Below, one piece after another: positions 1 to 6,416 of a stretch of DNA of 14,358 bases (position 1 is the first letter of the stretch; each line of letters begins with the position of its first letter). The position numbers and the translations under genes are program-made. The stretch is from Eubacteriales bacterium (GTDB taxonomy: Bacteria > Bacillota_A > Clostridia > Christensenellales > Aristaeellaceae), in assembly GCA_028692205.1 (NCBI GenBank), contig JAQUXV010000027.1, positions 1 through 14,358 of the forward strand, written 5' to 3'. The notes under the pieces were generated by a model. It did no database searches. It had not been told where the DNA came from and worked only from the letters and a program-made list of their open reading frames with translations.

Positions 1-617
1 ATCTCGATCAGCGTCCCGGCGATAATGCGCACCATGTTGTATAAAAAGGCGTTGCCCCGCACCAGCAGGGTAAGGTCGTCTCCGTTTTGGGTAAGCGATA
101 TGGACAGCAGCGTGCGCACGGTGGTTTTAGCCGTGCCGCCGCTGGCCTGGAAAGCCGCAAAATCGTGCGTGCCTAGCAGCTGCGGCAGCGCCGCCCGCAT
201 AGCCTCCACATTCAGCGGCACGGGGACGTGCGCGGTCAGGTTCCGGTACAAGGCGCTTGCGTGGGGCGCGTTATGGATACGATAGGTATACTGTTTGCCC
301 TTCGCGTCGAAACGCGCGTGGAAGCAGCCGTTTACCTCCCGCCCCGCCAGCACGCGGATATCCGGCGGCAGGCAGGTATTGAGCGCATAGGGGAACCGGT
401 CGGCGGGGATGCTGCCGCCCGTGTCGAAATGCGCGCGCTGGCCCAGCGCATGCACACCGGCGTCGGTGCGGCTGGCCCCCGTTACGCCGATGTGTTCACC
501 CGTAAGCCGGAAAAGCGCCTCTTCCACGCGCTGCTGCACGGCCACGGCGTTCAGCTGCCGCTGCCAGCCCGCGTAGGCGGTGCCGTCGTAGCTGATCGTC
601 AGCAGAATGCGCCTCAT
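1..617 (-). CDS. truA: tRNA pseudouridine synthase A (TruA), N-terminal part, cut by the window edge
   Basis: TruA converts uridines 38-40 of the tRNA anticodon stem to pseudouridine in the cytoplasm. Reading the minus strand from 617 gives a protein beginning MRRILLTISYDGTAYAGWQ, the family's first beta strand. The catalytic segment GASRTDAGVHALGQ follows, with the nucleophilic Asp in RTDAGVH. Further conserved stretches are PYALNTCLPPDIRV, FHARFDAKGKQYTYRI and FLYNMVRIIAGTL. About 205 codons are visible of a usual 245-270; the C-terminus lies beyond base 1. The ATG at 617 was chosen because homology starts there and a modest AAGG lies upstream. An in-frame ATG at 725 with a stronger GGGGGAG just upstream would add 36 unfamiliar residues. 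The gene follows ecfT, the usual Bacillota order (ecfA1-ecfA2-ecfT-truA), but across an unusually long gap. Identity is secure; the start is not. Confidence 0.95.
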   Translation of the reverse strand, partial: MRRILLTISYDGTAYAGWQRQLNAVAVQQRVEEALFRLTGEHIGVTGASRTDAGVHALGQRAHFDTGGSIPADRFPYALNTCLPPDIRVLAGREVNGCFHARFDAKGKQYTYRIHNAPHASALYRNLTAHVPVPLNVEAMRAALPQLLGTHDFAAFQASGGTAKTTVRTLLSISLTQNGDDLTLLVRGNAFLYNMVRIIAGTLIE

Positions 618-980
618 GCCGCCTTCGGCGTTCAGCCTTTCGCGCGCCACCCAGTCGGTGGCTGTGTTTGCCAAAGGGGATTCCGCTTCGGTCGGTTCCA
701 TCCTGTTCATCGGTTCCAACGCCATTCGGCTCCCCCTTTCCCCATCTGTTTGCCTACATGCGACATCCGCTGCCACGGGTGCAGTTTTCCTTGTGGTCTG
801 TCCGCAACGGCTTAACCCCTGTGTGCCCGCTAAAGCAATCGCATTGCGAATGCCACCGCGGCGCACGGGTAAGCCCGGCAAGAAAAGTCTCAGGAACAGC
901 GGCGTTATTCCAAGAGAATTTCAGCTTTGAAATCGCAACGCTGCGCCCCGAAAGGCGCACAGCGTTTAATCGGCGGTTAC
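618..980. other. Spacer between ecfT and truA
   Basis: This 363-base stretch separates the ecfT stop from the homology-supported truA start (255 bases if truA starts at 725). It holds two adjacent hairpins near ecfT, at 937-966 and 918-933, the second with arms ATTTCA/TGAAAT around a four-base loop. I see no convincing promoter hexamers for truA and no open frame resembling a protein; the short frames here are low-complexity shadows. Confidence 0.6.
937..966 (-). terminator. Hairpin after ecfT, possible terminator or attenuator
   Basis: Arms AACGCTG (937-943) and CAGCGTT (960-966) pair, continued by CGCC (944-947) with GGCG (954-957), leaving a two-base bulge and a six-base loop. That makes 11 base pairs starting 14 bases beyond the ecfT stop codon. 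On the minus strand the following bases are GCGATTTC, so the U-tract is poor. It may reduce rather than abolish readthrough into truA, or mark a processing site. Confidence 0.4.
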
Positions 981-1784
981 CTACAGCAGCGAGCGGCCCG
1001 CAATCACCAGCGCAAGCGCAAGCGCCGTCACCAGATCCGCCTTCGTGTCCTCCACGGTAAAGCGCAGCACGCGCAGCCGCGTACGGCCCTCGCCGCCGTG
1101 GTAGCAGCGCGCCTCCATCGCCATGGCCAGCTCGCCCGCGCGCCGGAACGCGCTCACAAACAGGGGCACCAGCAGCGGCACCATCGCCTTGGCGCGCGCG
1201 ATCAGGTTTCCGCTTTCAAAATCCGCGCCGCGTGCCTGCTGCGCCTTCATAATCTTGTCGGTTTCCTCAATCAGCGTGGGGATGAAGCGCAAGGCAATGG
1301 TCATCATCATGGCCAGCTCGTGCGCGGGAAAATGGAACACCTTTAAAGGCTTCAGCAGTATCTCAATCCCGTCGCTCAGTGCCACGGGCGAGGTGGTCAG
1401 CGTCAGCACAGAGGTGCCCACCACCAGAAAAATCAGCCGCATGCTGAAATGGATCGCCAGCATTACGCCTTCCCGCGTAATGGTGATAAACTGCCAATGC
1501 ACCCACACGGTGGAGCCGCCGGAAAAAAACAGGTTGAGGATAAACGTTAAAATCAGCAGAAAGCGAAGGGGCTTCACGGATTTTAAGAGCTGCTTGAACG
1601 AAAGCCCCGCCAGCCGGGCCGCCAGCGCCACATAAACCGTGGGCACCACATACCACACGGGGCTGGACACCAGAAAGATCATCACGATGTATGCTGTGGT
1701 GAGAAGGATCTTGGTGCGGGGGTCCAGCCGGTGCACCACAGTGTTACCGGGCATGTACTGCCCCAGCGTTATATCCTTAAGCAT
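981..1784 (-). CDS. ecfT: ECF transporter transmembrane component EcfT
   Basis: EcfT is the membrane scaffold of energy-coupling-factor vitamin transporters. It joins the two ATPases to an interchangeable substrate-binding S component. The 267-residue product has the family length, a DPRTK motif near residue 21, and hydrophobic segments at about 27-60, 74-90, 105-130 and at the C-terminus. It carries both coupling-helix signatures: ARG at 184-186 within QQARGADF, and a variant ARC at 225-227 within AMEARCYHGGEGR. The Cys replaces the more usual Gly, a substitution I regard as tolerated in related proteins. The start at 1784 has GGAGG nine bases upstream and overlaps the end of ecfA2 by 8 bases, so translation is probably coupled. 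No S component is encoded in the window, so the substrate cannot be read from this gene alone; the module probably serves several S components. It acts in the cytoplasmic membrane. Confidence 0.95.
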   Translation of the reverse strand: MLKDITLGQYMPGNTVVHRLDPRTKILLTTAYIVMIFLVSSPVWYVVPTVYVALAARLAGLSFKQLLKSVKPLRFLLILTFILNLFFSGGSTVWVHWQFITITREGVMLAIHFSMRLIFLVVGTSVLTLTTSPVALSDGIEILLKPLKVFHFPAHELAMMMTIALRFIPTLIEETDKIMKAQQARGADFESGNLIARAKAMVPLLVPLFVSAFRRAGELAMAMEARCYHGGEGRTRLRVLRFTVEDTKADLVTALALALVIAGRSLL

Positions 1785-2661
1785 CCGGCATCGCCTCCTT
1801 TCCGGTAGCGGGCGTTTTGCCCGCCAGCCGAAGAACGGCGTCCCTCACCTCGGGCAGGGTGTACAGGTCGTCCGGCAGGTCGAAGCCCTCCGCCCGCAGC
1901 CGGTAGCACAGCTCCGCCCCCTGCGGCACGCCGAGGCCGATCGCCTTCAGCTCGTCCCGGTGGCGGAACACCTCACGCGGGGTTCCGGACATCACCAGCT
2001 CGCCGCGGCTCATCACCAAAAGGCGGGTCGCCAGCGACGCGATATCATCCATGCTGTGGCTGACCATAATCACCGTCATCCGGGTTTCGGCGTGCAGCCT
2101 GCGGATCATGCTGATGATGGCGCGCCGCCCGCGCGGGTCCAGCCCCGCGGTCGGTTCGTCCAAGATCAGGGTTTTGGGCCGCATCGCCAGCACGCCCGCA
2201 ATCGCCACCCGGCGCATCTGCCCGCCGGAAAGCTCGAAGGGCGAGCTGTCCGCCAGCGATTCGTCCAGCCGCACCTGTTCCAGCGCCCAGTGTACGCGCT
2301 CGTCGATTTCTTCTTTTGAAAGGCCCATGTTTTTCGGACCGAACGCCACATCCTTGGCGACGGTCTCCTCAAACAGCTGATATTCGGGGTACTGGAACAC
2401 CAGCCCCACTTTTTTTCGCACTTCCAGCAGGCTTACGCCTTTCTGGGTAATATCCATGCCGTCCACCAGCACGCGGCCCTCAGTGGGCTTAAGCAGGCCG
2501 TTCAGGTGCTGCACGAAGGTGGTTTTACCCGATCCGGTATGCCCCAGCACGCCGATAAACTCGCCGTCCTCAATCGACAGGGACAGGTCGTGAATCGCGG
2601 TGGCGGAAAAAGGGCTGCCCGGCATGTAAGTGTGGGTCAGGTGTTCTACCTCGATAGGCAT
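1777..2661 (-). CDS. ecfA2: ECF transporter ATPase EcfA2
   Basis: This is the second ATP-binding subunit of the ECF module; it pairs with EcfA1 and drives EcfT. The 294-residue protein shows Walker A GHTGSGKTT at 40-48, the Q-loop in VFQYPEYQLFEETV (Gln90), the ABC signature LSGGQ at 144-148, Walker B LILDEP with D168 and E169, and the switch His202. The YPEYQLFEETV segment after the Q-loop is typical of EcfA2 (also called EcfA prime or CbiO2), while the upstream neighbour has the EcfA1 version NPDNQIVATVV. The start at 2661 has AAAGGAG at suitable spacing and lies inside the last codons of ecfA1 (16-base overlap); the 3' end overlaps ecfT by 8 bases. This is a tight, co-translated operon. 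It acts at the inner face of the membrane. Confidence 0.95.
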   Translation of the reverse strand: MPIEVEHLTHTYMPGSPFSATAIHDLSLSIEDGEFIGVLGHTGSGKTTFVQHLNGLLKPTEGRVLVDGMDITQKGVSLLEVRKKVGLVFQYPEYQLFEETVAKDVAFGPKNMGLSKEEIDERVHWALEQVRLDESLADSSPFELSGGQMRRVAIAGVLAMRPKTLILDEPTAGLDPRGRRAIISMIRRLHAETRMTVIMVSHSMDDIASLATRLLVMSRGELVMSGTPREVFRHRDELKAIGLGVPQGAELCYRLRAEGFDLPDDLYTLPEVRDAVLRLAGKTPATGKEAMPDA

Positions 2662-3488
2662 GCCTTCAGCTCCTTTGCCATGTCCTCAACCGTTAAAATG
2701 CCCGCGGGCAGGTCCACGCCGCCTTCGCGTAGCATCCCCGCCAGCTCGGCCATCGGCGGCACGTCCAGCCCAAGTTCCTTCAACTCCGCCACCTTGGAAA
2801 ACACCTCGCGGGGCACACCGTCCATGGCAATCGCGCCGTGATGCAGCACCACCACGCGGTCGCAAAGCGCGGCTTCCTCCATAAAATGCGTAATCCATAC
2901 CACCGTAATGCCCTTATCCCGGTTCAGCTTGCGCACGGTGGAAAAAACCTCTTCGCGGCCGGAAGGGTCCAGCATCGCGGTGGCTTCGTCCAAAATCATC
3001 ACGTCGGGCCGCATGGCCAGCACCCCGGCCACGGCCACGCGCTGCTTCTGCCCGCCGGAGAGCATGTGCGGCGCGGCGGCGGCATACTCGGTCATGTGTA
3101 CGGCGTTCAGCGCCTCGTCGATGCGGGGCAGCATATCCGGCTGCGGTATGCCGAGGTTTTCCAGCCCGAAGGCCACATCCTCCCGCACCACGGTCGCCAC
3201 GATCTGGTTATCCGGGTTCTGGAACACCATGCCCGCGTGCTTGCGCACATCCCAGATGTGTTCCTCTTTTTGCGTATCCAGCCCACACACCAGCACGCGG
3301 CCTTCGGTGGGCAGGTAGAGCGCGTTCATCAGCTTGGCGAGCGTGCTCTTGCCGGAACCGTTGTGCCCCAGTACCGCCACAAAAGCGCCTTTGGGGATGT
3401 TCAGGGTCACATGGTCCACCGCCTGCGGCCCATCCTCCTCGTAGCGGTAGGCAACCGCCTGCGTCTCAATAGGGTTGTTGCAATCCAT
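2646..3488 (-). CDS. ecfA1: ECF transporter ATPase EcfA1
   Basis: This is the first ATP-binding subunit of the ECF transporter. The 280-residue product has Walker A GHNGSGKST at 41-49, Gln90 in VFQNPDNQIVATVV (the EcfA1 hallmark), LSGGQ at 143-147, Walker B VMILDEAT with D167 and E168, and the switch His201 in ITHFMEEA. All catalytic positions look intact. The start at 3488 has AAAGGAG five bases upstream. It begins 11 bases after the riboflavin kinase stop and overlaps ecfA2 by 16 bases, so the four genes read as one transcription unit from the promoter near 4100. In many Bacillota this module follows rplQ of the ribosomal protein cluster; here a flavin gene stands in that place, which may hint at the cargo. 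Confidence 0.95.
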   Translation of the reverse strand: MDCNNPIETQAVAYRYEEDGPQAVDHVTLNIPKGAFVAVLGHNGSGKSTLAKLMNALYLPTEGRVLVCGLDTQKEEHIWDVRKHAGMVFQNPDNQIVATVVREDVAFGLENLGIPQPDMLPRIDEALNAVHMTEYAAAAPHMLSGGQKQRVAVAGVLAMRPDVMILDEATAMLDPSGREEVFSTVRKLNRDKGITVVWITHFMEEAALCDRVVVLHHGAIAMDGVPREVFSKVAELKELGLDVPPMAELAGMLREGGVDLPAGILTVEDMAKELKACLSR

Positions 3489-3499
3489 AGGCTCTCCTT

Positions 3500-3907
3500 T
3501 TAGTCGTCATGGGCTCGCCCATTTTCGGCGTACCAGCGCAGGGCTTCGGCCTCATCCGCGGCCAACCGGGCTTTCAACTCCTCCAGCGAGCCGAATCGGC
3601 GCTCGGGCCGTAGATAACGCAGATACGTAAGCGTAATCTCCCGGCCGTACAGGTCTCCCCCGTCGTAGTTGAGCAAATGCGTCTCAATGGTGGCCTGGCC
3701 TTCCGGCGCTGTGGGGTGTGTGCCCTGGTTGAGGATGGCCGCATAACGGCGGCCCTCCGTTTCCGCTTCGGCGATGTAGACGCCGTTGGGCGGCAGCGCC
3801 GTGCCCACGGGATACTCCAGGTTTGCCGTGGGAAAGCCCAGTTCCGTCCCCAGCCGTTTTCCCCGCACGGTTTGGCCCGCGACGGTAAAGGGCAGCGCAA
3901 CGCTCAT
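3500..3907 (-). CDS. Stand-alone riboflavin kinase domain protein (RibF C-terminal type)
   Basis: Riboflavin kinase phosphorylates riboflavin with ATP to give FMN in the cytoplasm. The 135-residue product matches the C-terminal kinase domain of bacterial RibF. It has the GxxVRGxxxGxxLGFPTAN block at 11-29 with the Mg-ATP-binding PTAN motif at 26-29, NGVY at 41-44, NQGTHPT at 60-66, and ETHLLNYDGGDLYG at 74-87, whose Glu corresponds to the catalytic Glu of the family. The FAD-synthetase (nucleotidyltransferase) domain that normally precedes it is absent: upstream in-frame sequence back to 4021 has no such domain. The ATG at 3907 was chosen because AAGGGGG lies seven bases upstream and the domain begins directly after it; an in-frame ATG at 3943 lacks a good ribosome site. 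It is first in an operon with ecfA1-ecfA2-ecfT, so it may trap imported riboflavin. A RibF remnant is possible, but the domain looks complete. Confidence 0.85.
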   Translation of the reverse strand: MSVALPFTVAGQTVRGKRLGTELGFPTANLEYPVGTALPPNGVYIAEAETEGRRYAAILNQGTHPTAPEGQATIETHLLNYDGGDLYGREITLTYLRYLRPERRFGSLEELKARLAADEAEALRWYAENGRAHDD

Positions 3908-4065
3908 CGGATTTCCCCCTTGCGGCAACAGTTCGGTTCCCATACGTCGGAGCACAAAGAGCGTTTTCCCCTCCTGCCAAATGCCGAAGGCGGATAAACG
4001 CCGGTTGCCCGAGAGGCGCAAACCGGGAGCCGTACGGCGCGGTTTATAGTTGAAACCGACCGTAA
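3908..4065 (-). promoter_or_regulatory. Structured 5' leader of the riboflavin kinase-ECF operon
   Basis: From the predicted transcription start (about 4065) to the kinase ATG there are about 158 bases. They contain a perfect palindrome GCCGTACGGC (4029-4038), a hairpin with arms CCGGTTGC (4001-4008) and GC-A-AACCGG (4018-4026), a GGCG/CGCC stem (3989-4002) and an overlapping GCC-GAA-GGC stem (3983-3991). The last two cannot form together. A strong extra ribosome-site-like AGGAGGGG lies at 3968-3975, well upstream of the chosen start. The conserved FMN-riboswitch core was looked for and not found. A cis-regulatory role is inference. Confidence 0.4.
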
Positions 4066-4071
4066 TATTAA

Positions 4072-4100
4072 ATTATACATCAGGTGAAAGCATGCGTCAA
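4072..4100 (-). promoter_or_regulatory. SigA-type promoter of the riboflavin kinase-ECF operon
   Basis: On the minus strand TTGACG (4100-4095) and TATAAT (4077-4072) are separated by exactly 17 bases. The -10 is a perfect consensus match and the -35 matches five of six. It lies just after the terminator-like hairpin of the upstream gene and directs transcription towards the kinase and ecf genes, with a start expected near 4065. Confidence 0.85.
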
Positions 4101-4111
4101 ACCGTCAGGAA

Positions 4112-4151
4112 AGCGGATGTTCTGCCCGTTAAAACGGGAAGAACATCCGCT
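4112..4151 (-). terminator. Long hairpin over the stop codon of the membrane protein gene
   Basis: AGCGGATGTTCT (4112-4123) is perfectly complementary to AGAACATCCGCT (4140-4151). After one mismatch the stem continues with CCCGTT (4125-4130) against AACGGG (4133-4138), giving 18 pairs around a two-base apex. The stop codon (4129-4131) lies at the top of the stem, and the upstream arm is the last coding stretch. On the minus strand it is followed by TTTCC, a short U-tract. It sits just before the next promoter, so a terminator that insulates the two units fits well. Confidence 0.7.
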
Positions 4152-6219
4152 GAAATCCGTAATAGACCTGCGGCGAATGGTTCAAGATATAGTCCCGTTC
4201 ATTGTCAAACAGCATCCCAAAGCCCACGGAAAGGGACAGAAGGCACAGCAGTATACAAATCGCCGCAAGCGCTTTCCGTTCGGGCGTTTTTGCGCCGGTC
4301 GCCATCATCACGGCAGCCAGCGCCCCCACCAGCGCATAGAAGATCCGGAAATCGCAGGTGTAGCGGAGTATTGCGCCCGCTAGGCCGTAGGAAACCAGCA
4401 TCATCGGTATCGACACCAGCAGCGGCAGCCAAAGCGTCAAACGGCGTTCGCGCTTCAGCAGCGGCGTTTCCATGGGGAAATAAGCTCCCGCCAGCGGCAG
4501 CAGCACAGCCGCCCATGTAACGGGGTACGAAAGTACCCCCGTATTGGAAATAGCAAACACATACCGCCCCACCGTCGGCAGCGAATGATAGCTGACCGCG
4601 ATATACGGGAACCGGTTGATGAGCGATAGCGGCTCCATCAGGTAATGGTACAGCGCCGGTGCCAGTTCCGACAGGCGCACGCCGCTCCAGTGCATATCGG
4701 TCACCGTTAATTGTTTGGTCATGCCGAAATCGAGTATCGAACCGAAACGCGCGGCGTTGTACCAAAGCAGCGCGCCGATTCCCAGCAGCGCGGGCGACAG
4801 AAACGAAACCGCCTCCCGCAGGCGCGCGCGCCTGCGAACCAGCTCGGTTACAAACAATGGGGCAAGCAGCGCAAACAGCATCGGCAGGGCGCTGGGGCGG
4901 CTCATGGCCGTCAGCGCGAGGCACAGGCCCGAAAGCGCATACTGCGTGTAGCGCAGCCAACGGGTCGGCTGCAGCGTCGCGTGCAGGCCGAAGCCGATCG
5001 CCCCCGCGCAGAAGCACACAAAACTCAGCTCCGCCAGATAGTAAAAGTCCGCCGAGGCCAGCAGGAACATCGCCCCGGAGGCAAACACCGCCGCAACGCA
5101 GCCCAGCGACAGCATCAAAACGTTCGCGCCAGGCGCATATCGGCGCGCCATGCCGCACATCGCCCAGCCGAGCATCGCAATGGTCAGCCAGCCCATCAGC
5201 AGCGTCGCGTCGCGGGAGGCGGGCACCCTGCCGGTTAACAGGTGATAGGGCATATACACCGTCAGCACCGGCGCAACGCCGTAATAAATATAGTATTGGC
5301 CGTTATCGTACGCGTAATCAAACGAGAACCGGATGTTCTTCGCTACCCGTTCGCTCTGATCGTACGGGTTATCAAGCCCGGTCAGCTCTCCGTTGGGCGC
5401 TTTGTCCACCGCAAGGCGCCCGGCACGCAGGGTTTCGAACAGCACGGCGTAGGTATCTTTGCCGGAGGCGGCTTCCTCGTCCGTTACTCCGAGGAAAAGC
5501 GGGGTGTCCGGCTCAATCCATTGGGCCAGAAAAATCGAAAACACCATCAGCCCCACCAGCGGCAGCGCCACGATCAGCCGGTGTACGCGTTTTTCGGGAT
5601 GATACGCCATATTCAGCCCGCGCAGGAACAACGCGCACAGCAGCGCAAACGCCGCCGCAAACGCAAGCGCCATGCGAAACGGCTGCCATTGGAAAGGGAT
5701 CGGCGCGTTGAGCGTGACCCCGGTAACCGAGAAGCCCTCGTTGCCCTGCGGCAGCAGGCGCACCATCACCTCGCCCGCCGTACCGGCGCTTTCGGCCGAG
5801 GCATAACAATCCCGCAAAGCAAGGTCGTCCGCCACACAGTAGGCGCTGTACACCTGAACCAGTTTGTAGGCACTGGCCTCGTCTTTGAGGAACACCACCA
5901 CGCTCACCACGCCCTCACCGTCCAGCGACACTTTCACCGTGCGAAGCTGCAAATCCGGTGATGCGCAGGTCAGGTCAATGCCTTTATGCGAGCCATTTTC
6001 AATATAGATATTGTCCGTGTTCCGTTCCACCGTAAGATCGGTCTCGCAGCTCAGCGTTTCCAGCGGCACTATAATCGGCGTCAGCGCGGCGGTGGTAAGC
6101 GCGCGAACATTGAACAGCGTTTCGCTCGCCAACATCAAAAACAGCGCCGCTGCCGCAAGCCAGATCAGCTTTCGGCCCGTCCGCTGTCTTTTCCACCATC
6201 TTCTGATTTTCCACATCAC
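4129..6219 (-). CDS. Polytopic membrane protein, probable GT-C-type glycosyltransferase
   Basis: The 696-residue product begins with a basic stretch (KIRRWWKRQR) and a membrane segment at about 18-35. A hydrophilic, probably extracytoplasmic domain of about 130 residues follows, then roughly ten further membrane segments. FDYAYDNGQYYIYYGVAP (about 298-315) and a later YNAARFGSILDFG, followed by a short loop and membrane segment, resemble large GT-C-fold proteins of the family 39 type, which use lipid-linked sugars in cell-envelope glycosylation. I do not see an unmistakable catalytic Asp pair in the first loop, and the extra N-terminal domain is not the standard layout, so the enzyme class is inference. 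The start is GTG at 6219 or ATG at 6216; GAAAGG lies 8 or 11 bases upstream. The gene has its own promoter and a hairpin at its end, so it appears monocistronic. No other envelope-sugar genes are adjacent, leaving its substrate unknown. Confidence 0.6.
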   Translation of the reverse strand: MMWKIRRWWKRQRTGRKLIWLAAAALFLMLASETLFNVRALTTAALTPIIVPLETLSCETDLTVERNTDNIYIENGSHKGIDLTCASPDLQLRTVKVSLDGEGVVSVVVFLKDEASAYKLVQVYSAYCVADDLALRDCYASAESAGTAGEVMVRLLPQGNEGFSVTGVTLNAPIPFQWQPFRMALAFAAAFALLCALFLRGLNMAYHPEKRVHRLIVALPLVGLMVFSIFLAQWIEPDTPLFLGVTDEEAASGKDTYAVLFETLRAGRLAVDKAPNGELTGLDNPYDQSERVAKNIRFSFDYAYDNGQYYIYYGVAPVLTVYMPYHLLTGRVPASRDATLLMGWLTIAMLGWAMCGMARRYAPGANVLMLSLGCVAAVFASGAMFLLASADFYYLAELSFVCFCAGAIGFGLHATLQPTRWLRYTQYALSGLCLALTAMSRPSALPMLFALLAPLFVTELVRRRARLREAVSFLSPALLGIGALLWYNAARFGSILDFGMTKQLTVTDMHWSGVRLSELAPALYHYLMEPLSLINRFPYIAVSYHSLPTVGRYVFAISNTGVLSYPVTWAAVLLPLAGAYFPMETPLLKRERRLTLWLPLLVSIPMMLVSYGLAGAILRYTCDFRIFYALVGALAAVMMATGAKTPERKALAAICILLCLLSLSVGFGMLFDNERDYILNHSPQVYYGFQRMFFPF

Positions 6220-6230
6220 ATTTATACCCT

Positions 6231-6256
6231 TTCCGGGAAAGGATACTCTCCCGGAA
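6231..6256. promoter_or_regulatory. Inverted repeat overlapping the membrane protein promoter (candidate operator)
   Basis: Perfect 8-base arms TTCCGGGA (6231-6238) and TCCCGGAA (6249-6256) are separated by 10 bases. The element spans the -10 box and predicted transcription start and enters the promoter spacer. Since the transcript would begin inside the near arm, a DNA-binding site is more likely than an RNA hairpin. The regulator is unknown. Confidence 0.5.
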
Positions 6257-6268
6257 GCGTGTTGTCAA
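6240..6268 (-). promoter_or_regulatory. SigA-type promoter of the GT-C-like membrane protein gene
   Basis: The minus strand reads TTGACA (6268-6263), a 17-base spacer and TATCCT (6245-6240). The -35 is perfect and the -10 matches four of six. Transcription would start near 6233, leaving a leader of only about 14 bases that contains the GAAAGG ribosome site. Confidence 0.7.
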
Positions 6269-6321
6269 CGCGCCTCAACCGCTTATCGGCAAGTCCTCCC
6301 AAAATATGCATGTTCATCGGC

Positions 6322-6333
6322 AAGGGTACCCTT
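6322..6333. repeat. Perfect 12-base palindrome AAGGGTACCCTT
   Basis: This palindrome lies in the 197-base spacer between the hydrolase and the membrane protein gene, about 55 bases upstream of the -35 box. Its position would suit an upstream regulator site, but chance cannot be excluded and no second copy was noticed. Confidence 0.3.
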
Positions 6334-6366
6334 TGTTCCAATCGAATGGAAAAGCTACGCCGTTCC

Positions 6367-6402
6367 CGCGGCTTGCCCGCGTTTCTTCCGCACCCTGCGG
6401 AA
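6367..6402 (-). terminator. Tandem small hairpins after the hydrolase gene
   Basis: TTCCGC/GCGGAA (6386-6391 with 6397-6402, five-base loop) and CGCGG/CCGCG (6367-6371 with 6377-6381, five-base loop) lie 15-50 bases past the hydrolase stop. The nearest T run on the minus strand (GCTTTTCC) is about ten bases further. They may mark the end of the gntR-hydrolase transcript, but this is a weak terminator at best. Confidence 0.35.
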
Positions 6403-6416
6403 ATCACAGAACAGTT

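Noticed and set aside
3908..4021. Longer riboflavin kinase start (TTG at 4021) giving 173 residues
   Set aside because: The extra residues have no family resemblance, lie in a structured leader, and the ATG at 3907 has a far better ribosome site.
3908..4065. FMN riboswitch upstream of the riboflavin kinase
   Set aside because: The conserved core segments of that riboswitch are not present; only simple hairpins are seen.
4659..5711. 350-codon plus-strand open frame
   Set aside because: It is an antisense shadow of the membrane protein gene, rich in Arg, Pro, Ser and Ala, as expected for the reverse strand of GC-rich coding DNA.
6222..6407. 61-codon minus-strand frame before the membrane protein gene
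   Set aside because: It covers the promoter and inverted repeat, shows no recognisable protein features and has no good ribosome site.
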